Made by a program: the position numbers and the translations under genes. From Streptomyces sp. NBC_01276 (GTDB lineage Bacteria; Actinomycetota; Actinomycetes; Streptomycetales; Streptomycetaceae): a stretch of 64,000 nt of DNA. Below are positions 16,865 through 25,265 of the stretch, piece after piece. Within the stretch, counting starts at the first letter, position 1. Each line of letters starts with the position of its first letter. The stretch lies in NCBI RefSeq assembly GCF_041435355.1, contig NZ_CP108442.1:7500501-7564500 (forward strand). Reading direction: 5' to 3'. Under the pieces are notes generated by a model. That model saw only the letters and a list, made by a program, of their open reading frames with translations. It made no database searches and was not told where the DNA came from.

Positions 16865-19651
16865 TCACGCGGCGTCCAGGGCGCACTCGGCCCAGATCAC
16901 CTTCCCGCCGGTGGTGTAGCGGGTCCCCCAGGCCTGCGCGAGCTGGGCGACGAGGAACAGACCGCGGCCGCCCTCGTCGGTGGAGGCCGCGTGGCGCATG
17001 CGGGGAGCGGAGTTGCTCGCGTCGTGCACCTCGCAGATCAGGGTCCGGTCGTGGATCAGGCGGACCCGGATGGGCGCGCTCCCGTAGCGGACGGCGTTCG
17101 TGACCAGCTCGCTGAGCAGCAGCTCCGTGGCGAAGGAGGATTCCTCCAGCCCCCACCGGTCCAGCTGCTCCATCGCGGCGGCACGGACCCGGCCGACGAG
17201 GGCCGGATCGGGGTCCAGGTCCCAGGAGGCGATCCGGTCGGCGGGCAGGACGTTGGTGCGGGCGACCAGCAGTGCGATGTCGTCACCGGGGTGTTCGGGG
17301 GCCACGGCGTCCAGGACCGCCCGGCAGGTGTCCTCCGGGGCGCGGTCGGGGTGGGCCAGCGCGCCGCGCAGCTGGTCGAGGGCCGTGTCGATGTCGCGGT
17401 GGCGGTCCTCTATGAGCCCGTCGGTGTACAGGACCAGCTGGCTGTGGACGGGGAGGGTGATCTCCGCCGACTCGAAGGGCAGGCCGCCGAGGCCGAGCGG
17501 GGGACCGGCGGGCAGGTCGAGGAGCGAGACGCTGCCGTCGGGGAGTACGAGGGCGGGCGGGGGGTGGCCGGCGCGGGCGACGGTGCACTGCTGCGAGGTG
17601 GGGTCGTAGATCGCGTACAGGCAGGTGGCGCCGACGATGCCGGTGCTCCCGGCGCCGGGCGGGTCCCCGCCCTCCTCCCGGTCGAGCCGCACCATGAGGT
17701 TGTCCAGGTGCGTGAGGAGTTCGTCGGGGGCGAGTTCCAGTTCGGCGAAGTTGCGGGCGGCGGTGCGCAGCCGGCCCATGGTGGCGGCGGCGTGCAGTCC
17801 GTGGCCGACGACGTCGCCGACGAGGAGGGCGACGCGGGTGCCGGACAGGGGGATGACGTCGAACCAGTCGCCGCCCACCCCGGACTCGCCGGGCAGGTAG
17901 CGGTGGGCGACCTCGACGGCGCCCTGTTCGGGCAGGCCCCGGGGGAGCAGGCTGTGCTGCAGGGACAGTGCCAGGGTGTGCTCGCGCGTGTAGCGCCGGG
18001 CGTTGTCGATGCAGAGCGCGGCGCGGGCGGAGAGTTCCCTGGCCAGCGCCAGGTCGTCGTCGCCGTAGGGCGCGGGGTCCTGCGAGCGGTAGAAGCAGGC
18101 GATGCCGAGGAGGACGCCCCGGGCGAGCAGGGGCACGGTGATGAGGGAATGGATGTTGTGGGCGAGCAGCAGCTCCGCGTGCGCCGGGTCCTGGGCGATC
18201 CAGCCGAGGGCGGCCTTCAGATCGGGCTCCAGCACCGGCTGCCCGGTGGTCATGCAGCGCATGTGGGGCGTGGTGGGATGCAGGTTCACCTGCGCGCCGG
18301 CCGGGTAGAACGGGCAGTCCTCGCGGATGCCGTGGACCACCGTGCGCCGCATCTGCGCGGTCGGGTTGGGGGACTCCTCCCCGCGCAGCACGGCCTCGGG
18401 CATGTCGATGGTGACGAAGTCGGCCAGGCGCGGGACCGCCGTCTCGGCCAGTTCCCGGGCCGTGCGGTCCACGTCCAGGGTGGTGCCGATGCGGTTGCCC
18501 GCCTCGGCCAGCAGCTCCAGCCGGCGCCGCGCCGCGACGGCGTACCGTCCCACCTCCGGCTCGCCGACCAGGACCAGGCCCCGGACCGTGCCGGGGGCGG
18601 GGTCCGCGCCGGACGAGGGGGCGGGCGCGGGGGAGCCGGTGGCGGAGTCCGCGCGGGCGGGGGCGTGGCCGGCGGTGTGGCCGGCGGCGTCCGCGTGGGG
18701 CGGGGCGGGGGCGTGGCGCTCCGTGTCCTCGGGGATGAGCGCCTCGATGACGATCCCCTCCACCCCGGAGGAGCTGGTGACGGGACGGCTCACCAGGGTC
18801 ACCGACCGGCCGCGGGACAGGGGTACCTCGGTGGCGGCCCGCCGGGCCGAGGACATCAGCTCCGTGGCCCGCTCCTTCAGGATCGACCGGTCGGACTGGT
18901 CCAGCTCGCTCTGGAGCAGCTCGGCCATGGCGAGCGGGTAGCCGTTGTGGGGCTCCATGCCGTTGCGGGCGGCGCGGAACCCCGCCTCCAGGTAGGCGTG
19001 GAGCAGTCCGCGCTCCCGTGCCGAGCTCTGTTCCATCAGGCGCCGCTCGACGGCCTCGGCGGCCCTGCGCACCAGCGGGACCAGTGCCGGGTCCGCGTCC
19101 GTGTAGGGGTAGCCGAGGCACAGCACGCCCTCGATGTGCCCGCTGAGCTGGTCGCGTACGGGGATGGCGGTGCAGGCGCTCGACTGGGAGCGTTCGGCGA
19201 AGTGCTCGGCGCCGTAGACCTGGACGAGGCCCCGCTCGGCGAGGGTGAGGCCGATGCCGTTGGTCCCCGCGACCTGCTCGGCGAACACGAAGCCGGGGAC
19301 GGTCTGGATCGGGGCGAGGTGCCGGGGCAGGGACTTGTCCCCGAAGCGGCGCTCCAGTACGACACCGTGCCCGTCGGCGAGGCAGATGTTCATCCGGCTC
19401 CCCGTGAAGATCGACTGGAGCCGGTCGAGCACGGGAGCGGCGGCGCGCACGAGGGGGCCGTCCGCGTCGAAGTCCTGGGTGAACGGGAGGTCCGACCGGT
19501 CCGGGGACAGGCCCAGCAGCCGGCAGCGCTCCCAGGAGCTCAGGATCTCGCCCCGCACGTCCCCCTGGACCGAATCGACCGTCTCGCCGTGCAGAAAACG
19601 ATCACGTGAAAGCACGGGGCCGATGCGGTCTCCCACCACCCCCATCTGCAC
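16865..19651 (-). CDS. Multi-domain GAF / SpoIIE PP2C phosphatase / ATPase regulator
   Basis: About 928 residues. Three in-frame starts lie close together (GTG 19654, GTG 19651, ATG 19645); the GTG at 19651 has the best spacing to GAGGGG. The N-terminus resembles the GAF sensor of AcoR-type regulators (ILSSWERCRLLGLSP, VAGTNGIGLTL). A second GAF region follows an Ala/Pro-rich linker (AEAGNRIGTTLDVDRTA). The SpoIIE phosphatase has GGDWFDVIPL, VGDVVGHGLHAAA and LVLYTDGLIEDR. The C-terminal RsbW-like ATPase has ELLLSELVTNAVRYG and EGGRGLFLVAQLA. Such proteins tune anti-sigma/anti-anti-sigma switches in response to a small-molecule signal. Confidence 0.9.
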   Translation of the reverse strand: MQMGVVGDRIGPVLSRDRFLHGETVDSVQGDVRGEILSSWERCRLLGLSPDRSDLPFTQDFDADGPLVRAAAPVLDRLQSIFTGSRMNICLADGHGVVLERRFGDKSLPRHLAPIQTVPGFVFAEQVAGTNGIGLTLAERGLVQVYGAEHFAERSQSSACTAIPVRDQLSGHIEGVLCLGYPYTDADPALVPLVRRAAEAVERRLMEQSSARERGLLHAYLEAGFRAARNGMEPHNGYPLAMAELLQSELDQSDRSILKERATELMSSARRAATEVPLSRGRSVTLVSRPVTSSSGVEGIVIEALIPEDTERHAPAPPHADAAGHTAGHAPARADSATGSPAPAPSSGADPAPGTVRGLVLVGEPEVGRYAVAARRRLELLAEAGNRIGTTLDVDRTARELAETAVPRLADFVTIDMPEAVLRGEESPNPTAQMRRTVVHGIREDCPFYPAGAQVNLHPTTPHMRCMTTGQPVLEPDLKAALGWIAQDPAHAELLLAHNIHSLITVPLLARGVLLGIACFYRSQDPAPYGDDDLALARELSARAALCIDNARRYTREHTLALSLQHSLLPRGLPEQGAVEVAHRYLPGESGVGGDWFDVIPLSGTRVALLVGDVVGHGLHAAATMGRLRTAARNFAELELAPDELLTHLDNLMVRLDREEGGDPPGAGSTGIVGATCLYAIYDPTSQQCTVARAGHPPPALVLPDGSVSLLDLPAGPPLGLGGLPFESAEITLPVHSQLVLYTDGLIEDRHRDIDTALDQLRGALAHPDRAPEDTCRAVLDAVAPEHPGDDIALLVARTNVLPADRIASWDLDPDPALVGRVRAAAMEQLDRWGLEESSFATELLLSELVTNAVRYGSAPIRVRLIHDRTLICEVHDASNSAPRMRHAASTDEGGRGLFLVAQLAQAWGTRYTTGGKVIWAECALDAA

Positions 19652-19753
19652 CACATCCCCTCGCCGGAACGCTCTCGATCGCCCGATTTGAGTATATTCC
19701 TCACATTTTAGGGCTGGGGTGGGTGGGGAGCGATCGGCGGGCCCCGGACCGCC

Positions 19754-20689
19754 TCACAGGACCGCGACCGGGTTGACGGGCGAGCCCGTGCCGCCGGGAA
19801 CGTTCAGCGGGGTCACGACGAGCAGGAACGCGTACCGGCCCGCCCCGGCGCACGCGGCGGAGAGCGCTTCGAGGTCGAGGTTGTCCAGCAGGGGCACCCC
19901 CATGGCGGTGATCGCCAGGGTGTGCACGGGCGAGTGCACGCCCTCGACCGGCGACGGCCGTACGTCGCTGTCCCCGTCGGCGCCGAGCAGGCAGACGCCC
20001 CGCTCGGCCAGCAGCGGCAGGGCGTCCACGTGCCAGCCGGCGCTCGTGGCGTCGCAGTCCCAGGGGCCGAGCTCCCGGCGCCGGCGGAAGCGGCCCGAGC
20101 GCAGCAGTACCGCGTCCCCGTCGCCGAGCGTGACACCGAGTGCCCGCTCCGCGGCGGCCACGTCCGGAGCGTGCACCGCCCGGCCGGGCTCCAGCCAGTC
20201 GACCCCGAGGACGGCGGGCAGGTCGAGGAGCACGCCGCGGGTCACGAGCGGGCCGAGCGCCTGCACCGAGCCGAAGCGGGCGCCCCCGGCGCCGACGGAC
20301 GCGCGCGCGTCGCGGCCGTCGTACAGCCGCCCCCGGTAGGCGAGGTGGGACAGGGCGTCGAGGTGGGTCACGCTCTTGCCGTGGTAGTCCGCGGCGAGGA
20401 AGTCCTTGTACGCGGACGGTTCCGGAGCCTCCACGTCGCCGAGGTCGGACATGTGGTGCAGGGCGGGCTTCGTGTTGTCCGGTCCGGGGCGGGTGTCCCA
20501 GGGGCGCCCCATCGGGACGACCGTGCCGGACCGGACCAGGGCCGCGGCCCCGCGCACGTGGTCCGCGGTCACCCGGTTCCACGCGCCGCGGTCGGGCGCG
20601 GACCAGCGGCCCCACGTACGGACCGCCTCGAAGAGCGCGTCGAACTCCCGCCGCGAGACGGCGGGCCCGTTGGCGGGGTCGCTGCTCAT
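19754..20689 (-). CDS. Cyclase-family (kynurenine-formamidase-like) metal-dependent hydrolase
   Basis: The 311-residue protein matches the cyclase superfamily. The metal motif HLDALSHLAY (HxDxxxH) lies in the middle, with HTLAITAMGVPLLDNLDLEAL near the C-terminus. Members hydrolyse amides or lactones and include kynurenine formamidase. The long form (over 300 residues) is common in actinobacteria and has unknown substrates. Its start is 216 bp from the lipoprotein stop, and it precedes the SpoIIE regulator on the same strand. The roughly 100-bp gap to that regulator is AT-rich (AGTATATTCC), a likely promoter. Confidence 0.85.
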   Translation of the reverse strand: MSSDPANGPAVSRREFDALFEAVRTWGRWSAPDRGAWNRVTADHVRGAAALVRSGTVVPMGRPWDTRPGPDNTKPALHHMSDLGDVEAPEPSAYKDFLAADYHGKSVTHLDALSHLAYRGRLYDGRDARASVGAGGARFGSVQALGPLVTRGVLLDLPAVLGVDWLEPGRAVHAPDVAAAERALGVTLGDGDAVLLRSGRFRRRRELGPWDCDATSAGWHVDALPLLAERGVCLLGADGDSDVRPSPVEGVHSPVHTLAITAMGVPLLDNLDLEALSAACAGAGRYAFLLVVTPLNVPGGTGSPVNPVAVL

Positions 20690-20820
20690 GCGTGTTCGGT
20701 GCTCCAGGGTTCGTACGGGCCGGCGCCCGCGCGCCCGCCTCCCCGGTCAGGATCCCCGCCCGGCGCGGTACCGGGCCGGGGGCGCGCGGGCGGGGGCCGT
20801 GACTTTCCCCCTCCGGAAGC

Positions 20821-20863
20821 GCCGGACGGGCGGGAGGGGCCGTCGCCCTCCCGCCCGTCCGGC
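20821..20863 (-). terminator. Hairpin terminator after the lipoprotein gene
   Basis: A perfect 18-bp stem (GCCGGACGGGCGGGAGGG at 20821-20838, complement at 20846-20863) with a 7-nt loop lies 43 bp beyond the lipoprotein stop. It is a strong GC hairpin without a T-tract, as is common in Streptomyces. Confidence 0.75.
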
Positions 20864-20905
20864 GGAGTCCCGCGGGGTGCGGCCGGTCGTGGCGGCCGCG
20901 TCCGG

Positions 20906-22303
20906 TCAGAGGCCGGCCCGTCCGCTCGCCAGGGGCCACTCGCGGTTGAGGGTGCCGAGCGGGATGCGGCGGTCCATGACCGGCGTGCCGAACAGCGACA
21001 GCCCGAGGTGGAGCTGGCCGCTCAGGTCGAAGCCGCCGTGCAGCGCCCAGGAGCCCGTCGCCGAGGTCTTGCCGTCCGTGGACGCGCTCGCCTTGGCCTC
21101 GGCCTCGCCGCGCAGGTAGGGGGCGAAGTCGGCGCCGACGCCCACGACCCCGTACAGGCCGACGGAGGCCTCCGCGCCGAGCGCGGCCTTGACCTTTCCG
21201 GCGGCGGTGACCTCGGCCTTCACCGGGGAACTCTGCACGGCCGACGTGCTGACCGGGGTCCAGCCCTTGCCCGTGGCGTAGCTCCCGCCGACGCGGAAGT
21301 CGCCCTTGACGTCCTGCCGGACGTCGAGGGTGACCCGGCCGTCCGCCTCCACCTGGACGTAGCAGGTGAGGTCGAGGTTGACGACGACGGGCACCGGGCC
21401 CACCTGGATGACGGGGGAGCTGTGCAGCTTGGCGAACGGGATGCGCTTGGGCGCTCCCGTACTCGCGGCGGCGCGGCCCTTGAGCTCCCACTGGGAGGAC
21501 CAGTCGCCGCTCATGCCGAGGAAGGCCGAGCGGGGGAGGGCGCCGGCGCCCTTGGCGCCCTCGTAGGAGAACTCCACCTCGGGGGCCAGCTGGACGAAGC
21601 CGGACACCGAGGCTCCGGCCGAGACGGGCGCGCCTTCGGCGGTGTCGACGGCGGCGTTGACGTCGAGGCGCAGGTTGCCCAGGGGCAGCTTGGCGCTGTT
21701 GGGACCGGAGCGCAGGCCTCCGCCCTTGGCCCAGGAGACGGTGACGCCCTTCATCAGGGGCTCGACCGCGACCGTGGCGGGGTCGACCGGGACCTTGCCG
21801 TCGGCCTTGTCGTCCTTCAGGACGGAGGCCAGGGTCGTGGAGGCGGTCTTCACCTCGGTGCCGCGTTCGGTCTTCTTGACGACCTCGGTGACCTTCGCGA
21901 GCAGGCCGTCCGGGGCGCCGGGCGCCGGGGCGCTGGCGATGACGTCGCCGACGGCGACGGGCTGGTCGGGTGTGGGGGAGTGGGTCGGGGAACCGCTGGG
22001 CCCCTGCGGGGCCTTGGATATGACGGCCCGTCCGCTGTCCTTGTCGTAGGAGGCGACCTTCAGCGAGGACTTCTCGGGCTGTGTCTGGCCGGTCCGGGTG
22101 CGGGCGATGGCGGACGGCGCGGCGGAGCCCTGCGGGGCGGCGTCCACGGTCAGCTGCTGGGTGCCGTCGCCCTGTGACGCGGTGGTGGGGGAGCCTCCCG
22201 CCTCGGCGACCGCGCCGGTGTGCGGTGTCGAGGAGCAGCCGGTGGCGGCGAGCGCCAGGGTGGTCAGGCCGGGGAGCAGGAGGCGTCGGGTGAGCGTGCG
22301 CAC
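20906..22303 (-). CDS. Exported lipoprotein of unknown function
   Basis: The start is a GTG at 22303 with a weak AAGG site, giving 465 residues. Signal sequence VRTLTRRLLLPGLTTLALAA is followed by the lipobox ATGC and a Ser/Thr/Pro/Gly-rich linker. The remainder is beta-rich with alternating valines (LRLDVNAAVDTAEGAP, VNLDLTCYVQVEADGRVTLD) and no catalytic motif I recognise. It is probably an extracellular, membrane-anchored, beta-sandwich protein. An inverted repeat lies 33-46 bp upstream of the start. Confidence 0.75.
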   Translation of the reverse strand: MRTLTRRLLLPGLTTLALAATGCSSTPHTGAVAEAGGSPTTASQGDGTQQLTVDAAPQGSAAPSAIARTRTGQTQPEKSSLKVASYDKDSGRAVISKAPQGPSGSPTHSPTPDQPVAVGDVIASAPAPGAPDGLLAKVTEVVKKTERGTEVKTASTTLASVLKDDKADGKVPVDPATVAVEPLMKGVTVSWAKGGGLRSGPNSAKLPLGNLRLDVNAAVDTAEGAPVSAGASVSGFVQLAPEVEFSYEGAKGAGALPRSAFLGMSGDWSSQWELKGRAAASTGAPKRIPFAKLHSSPVIQVGPVPVVVNLDLTCYVQVEADGRVTLDVRQDVKGDFRVGGSYATGKGWTPVSTSAVQSSPVKAEVTAAGKVKAALGAEASVGLYGVVGVGADFAPYLRGEAEAKASASTDGKTSATGSWALHGGFDLSGQLHLGLSLFGTPVMDRRIPLGTLNREWPLASGRAGL

Positions 22304-22335
22304 GTAGGTGTGACCTTCAGATCGGATAGCAGGTG

Positions 22336-22349
22336 TTACTCGTAAGTAA
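22336..22349. promoter_or_regulatory. Inverted repeat TTACT-CGTA-AGTAA
   Basis: Perfect 5-bp arms with a 4-bp spacer in a rare AT-rich patch, 33-46 bp upstream of the lipoprotein GTG. The position suits a repressor or activator site in the lipoprotein promoter. The TTAC...GTAA shape is common among TetR-type operators, but no regulator can be assigned. Confidence 0.4.
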
Positions 22350-22640
22350 TCTGAAGGTTGATCATGCCATGCGGACGCCGCGCCGGTCATCTCGGGATCC
22401 GGCCAACTCGGCTGCCGTGCAAGACAATTGAAGGTTCATCTACTGGGTGCGTCGTGGCGCGGGAGGGGGGCCTGGTCTCGGTGTAGCCGGCGGGCGCCCC
22501 CACCGCCGGCGGACGCGGTCCCGGGTGGCCGGACGGGTGTGCCGGCTCACCGCAACCCGTTTGAGCCGGACTCCGGTTGGGCGCGAGGGAATCGTGACGG
22601 CTGCCTTAGCCACGTCCGGGACAGTTCTCCAGGAAAGCTG

Positions 22641-22668
22641 TGGGGCGCATCGACGCCCCATGCGTCGA
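22641..22668 (+). promoter_or_regulatory. Mutually exclusive hairpins in the leader of the cluster's first gene
   Basis: Hairpin A pairs TGGGGCG (22641-22647) with CGCCCCA (22654-22660). Hairpin B pairs TCGACGC (22650-22656) with GCGTCGA (22662-22668). Both have perfect 7-bp stems and 5-6-nt loops and share 22650-22660, so only one can form. This is about 90 bp before the kinase-like start and is the geometry of an attenuator or translational switch. Confidence 0.4.
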
Positions 22669-22756
22669 GTGCCCCGGCCGCATCGGCAACCCGATGTGCC
22701 GCGGAGACCGGTTTCTCCCGGGAGACCCGCACGTCCCAGGAACGGAAGGAAAACCG

Positions 22757-23836
22757 ATGACCGTTGCCGCCCCGGCCGGAACGGTGGAGTGGGTGCGCCA
22801 CGTCCTCGCCACCCACTGGGGCGACGCGTGGGGCGCCGCCGGACCGGTCCCGCTCACCGTCGCGGGCGCGGCCCCGCTCACCCACACCGCGGGGCTGTGG
22901 CGGGTCGCGGGGCCCGGCGGTGACCACGTGCTCAAGGTGCAGCTGAACACCGAGGCCGCCCGGCCCGGGAACTTCCCCGCCCTCAAGGCCCGGGTCCTCG
23001 CCCACTGCTCCCGGCGGGGCGTGCCCGTCCTGCCCGTCGTCCCCGCAGCCGACGGCCGGCCCGCCGTCCGGCACGACGGGATCCTGTGCGAGCTGTCGCC
23101 CCACAGCCCCGGGGTGCGGGCGAGCGGGGGCCGCGAGCAGGCCGACGCCATCGTCGCCGCCGGGCTGGCCCTGAGGGCCGCGCTGGACACCCTCCCCCTG
23201 GAGGTGACCGGCAAGCTGGCCACCGTACACCTGCCCCTCATGGTGGAGGAGGAGCACTGGCCGGCCGCCCTGCAGGACGCCGAGCGGCGCCTGCTGCCCC
23301 GGGCCGAGCGCGGAGCGGACCGCTGGCACCGTGCCGCAGCCCGCGTCCTGCGTGAACTCGCCGTCACCGCGCCGATGCTGAGGTCCCTGTCCCGGTCGCA
23401 CCCGGTCGGTGCCGGCCGTCCCTCCGTCGTCCACGGGGACCTGCACGTCCACCACTTCCTGCTCTCCGGCCGCGGCACGGCCCGCGTGCTGGCCGTCCTC
23501 GACTTCGACAACCTCCAGGTGGCCGACCGGCTCCTCGACCTCGCCTGGACCGCCGACACGGCGGTCCTCGCCTGCGGCGCCGACACCGGCGCCGCCCGTG
23601 ACGTCCTCGCCCGCTTCCTGCGCACCGGCCGCGGCCGCGGGCTGCTGAAGCCCGGGGACGAGGTGCTCCTCATGCCCCTCCTGATGGCGCACTCGCTGCC
23701 GGTCATCGTGGACATCGCCAAGGACATCCTCGACCGCGGCATCCTGACCCCCCAGTGGCTCGCCTACTTCGAGCTGCTGTCCCCGGCGCGAAGACTCGCC
23801 GTCCACCGGCTGCTCAGCGCCGCCGCGGCCGGCTGA
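22757..23836 (+). CDS. Aminoglycoside-phosphotransferase (APH)-fold kinase-like protein
   Basis: The 359-residue protein starts at the ATG at 22757 behind GGAAGGA. The N-lobe carries VLKVQLNTEAARPG, with Lys60 as the likely ATP lysine. The Brenner motif is HGDLHVHHFLL (226-236) and the metal motif is VLDFDN (248-252). The asparagine five residues after the catalytic Asp, normal in HGDxxxxN kinases, is His here, so activity or metal use may be unusual. It probably phosphorylates a sugar, amino alcohol or pathway intermediate. It is upstream of, and on the same strand as, the aminotransferase operon (94-bp gap). Self-resistance phosphorylation is an alternative role. Confidence 0.75.
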   Translation: MTVAAPAGTVEWVRHVLATHWGDAWGAAGPVPLTVAGAAPLTHTAGLWRVAGPGGDHVLKVQLNTEAARPGNFPALKARVLAHCSRRGVPVLPVVPAADGRPAVRHDGILCELSPHSPGVRASGGREQADAIVAAGLALRAALDTLPLEVTGKLATVHLPLMVEEEHWPAALQDAERRLLPRAERGADRWHRAAARVLRELAVTAPMLRSLSRSHPVGAGRPSVVHGDLHVHHFLLSGRGTARVLAVLDFDNLQVADRLLDLAWTADTAVLACGADTGAARDVLARFLRTGRGRGLLKPGDEVLLMPLLMAHSLPVIVDIAKDILDRGILTPQWLAYFELLSPARRLAVHRLLSAAAAG

Positions 23837-23930
23837 CCGCCTCCGCCGGCACCCCGTACCCGCCCCCGCCCCCGCCGGGCCGCCTCGGCCTGCCCGCGCA
23901 CCCCCGCCCCCTCACCCGAAGGAGCCGTAC

Positions 23931-25265
23931 ATGACGACGACCACCACACCATCGGACCCCGCTTCCTCCTGGCCCGCCGACCTGTCGGCCTTCTGCTTCG
24001 AGGTGCCGCACTCGTCGGAGTCCCTGCTCTTCGAGTCCGCCAAGGGCATCCGCCTCTCCGACGCGGCCGGCCGCAGTTACCTCGACGCGCTCTCCGGCGT
24101 CTTCGTGACCTGCTTCGGCTACGACTGCGAGCCCATCGTCGGCGCCGTGAGCCGGCAGTTGCGGACCCTGCCCTTCAACCCGCCCCTGCACGGAACCAAC
24201 CGCGCCGCCCTGGAACTGGCGCGGGCCCTCGTCGACCTGGCGCCCCCCGGCATCACGGCCGCCAAGCTCGTCAACGGCGGCTCGGAGGCCGTGGAGGCCG
24301 CGATGCGCCTGGCCAGGCTCCACCACCGCGCCCGCGGCAACCCCGGCAAGGTGAAGGTCCTCAGCTACTACCACGGCTACCACGGGGCCACCTTCGGTTC
24401 CCTGTCCCTGACCGGACGGCCCGACGTCACCCGTTTCGGCCCCGGGCTCCCGGGCGTCGTGCACGTGTGGCCGCCGGACTGCCTGGAGTCCTTCTGGGAC
24501 GTCCCGCCGGAGAAGTCGGGCGCCCTCGCCGCGTCCATGATCGAGCGGACCATCGAGGCCGAGGGGCCCGACTCGGTGGCGGCGATCGTCATGGAACCCG
24601 TCATCCACCTGCGCGGCATGGCCATCGCGCCGGCCGACTACCTCGCCCGGGTCCGCGAGCTCTGCGACCGCCACGACGTCCTGCTGGTCTTCGACGAGAT
24701 CGTCACCGGATTCGGCCGCACCGGAGCGCCCTTCGCCGCCCAGACCTTCGGGGTGACCCCCGACATCCTCTGCGTCGGCAAGGGCATCTCCGGCGGGTAC
24801 GCCCCCCTGGCAGCCGTCCTGATGGCCGGGCACGTCGCCGAGGCGCTCGGCGAGACCGGCGGGCCGGTGTCCTTCGCCCCCTCGCACACCTACGCCGCCA
24901 ACCCGCTGGCCGCCGCCGCCGGACTCGCCGCCGTCACGCTGTTCCGCGAGGGCGGCTACCAGGAGCGGATCGCCGAGCTGGCCGCGTACACCGAGCCCCG
25001 GCTCCGCGCCCTCGCCGAGGCCCACGGAGCCACCCTGCGCGCCGTCGGCCTCCTCTACGGAGTCAAGCTCACCGCCGCCGCCGAGGACGCCGAGCGCCTC
25101 GGCGAACGGGTGGCCTCGGCCTGCCTGCGCCGCGGCCTGATCATCCGGGGCCAGGACGACTGGGTGGTCCTCGCCCCCGCGTTCGTCACCACCCCGGCGG
25201 AGGTCGACGAGATCCTGGGGATCCTGGGCGAGGCACTCGACGAGGTCCGCGGAGCCGGCCGGTGA
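23931..25265 (+). CDS. Class-III PLP-dependent aminotransferase
   Basis: The 444-residue protein shows the family landmarks in order: SYLDALSGVFVTCFGY, VNGGSEAVEAAMRLAR, YYHGYHGATFGSLSLTG, VAAIVMEPVI, the PLP-ring aspartate in VFDEIVTGFGRTG, and the Schiff-base lysine in CVGKGISGGYAPLAA. It transfers an amino group between an omega-amino or amino-sugar-type donor and a carbonyl acceptor. Its stop overlaps the transketolase GTG by 4 bp (25262-25265), so the two are coupled. The ribosome site is GAAGGAG. It likely installs nitrogen on an intermediate of the cluster's product. Confidence 0.92.
   Translation: MTTTTTPSDPASSWPADLSAFCFEVPHSSESLLFESAKGIRLSDAAGRSYLDALSGVFVTCFGYDCEPIVGAVSRQLRTLPFNPPLHGTNRAALELARALVDLAPPGITAAKLVNGGSEAVEAAMRLARLHHRARGNPGKVKVLSYYHGYHGATFGSLSLTGRPDVTRFGPGLPGVVHVWPPDCLESFWDVPPEKSGALAASMIERTIEAEGPDSVAAIVMEPVIHLRGMAIAPADYLARVRELCDRHDVLLVFDEIVTGFGRTGAPFAAQTFGVTPDILCVGKGISGGYAPLAAVLMAGHVAEALGETGGPVSFAPSHTYAANPLAAAAGLAAVTLFREGGYQERIAELAAYTEPRLRALAEAHGATLRAVGLLYGVKLTAAAEDAERLGERVASACLRRGLIIRGQDDWVVLAPAFVTTPAEVDEILGILGEALDEVRGAGR

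Larger units (their letters stand above)
22304..22756. other. Divergent intergenic region, about 450 bp
   Basis: This lies between the minus-strand lipoprotein and the plus-strand kinase-like gene. The left end holds an AT-rich stretch with an inverted repeat (22336-22349). The right end, before the kinase-like gene, holds two overlapping hairpins that cannot form together (22641-22668). Frames crossing it lack ribosome sites and family matches, so no gene is called. No known riboswitch consensus was recognised. Confidence 0.6.

Noticed and set aside
19679..19712. A sigma-WhiG or consensus sigma-70 promoter in the AT-rich patch before the SpoIIE regulator
   Set aside because: A TATACT-like -10 exists on the minus strand but no convincing -35 at the right spacing, so only a generic promoter region is suggested.
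22600..22756. Cobalamin, SAM, ydaO or guanidine riboswitch before the kinase-like gene
   Set aside because: The conserved core sequences of these classes are not present; only unnamed alternative hairpins can be supported.
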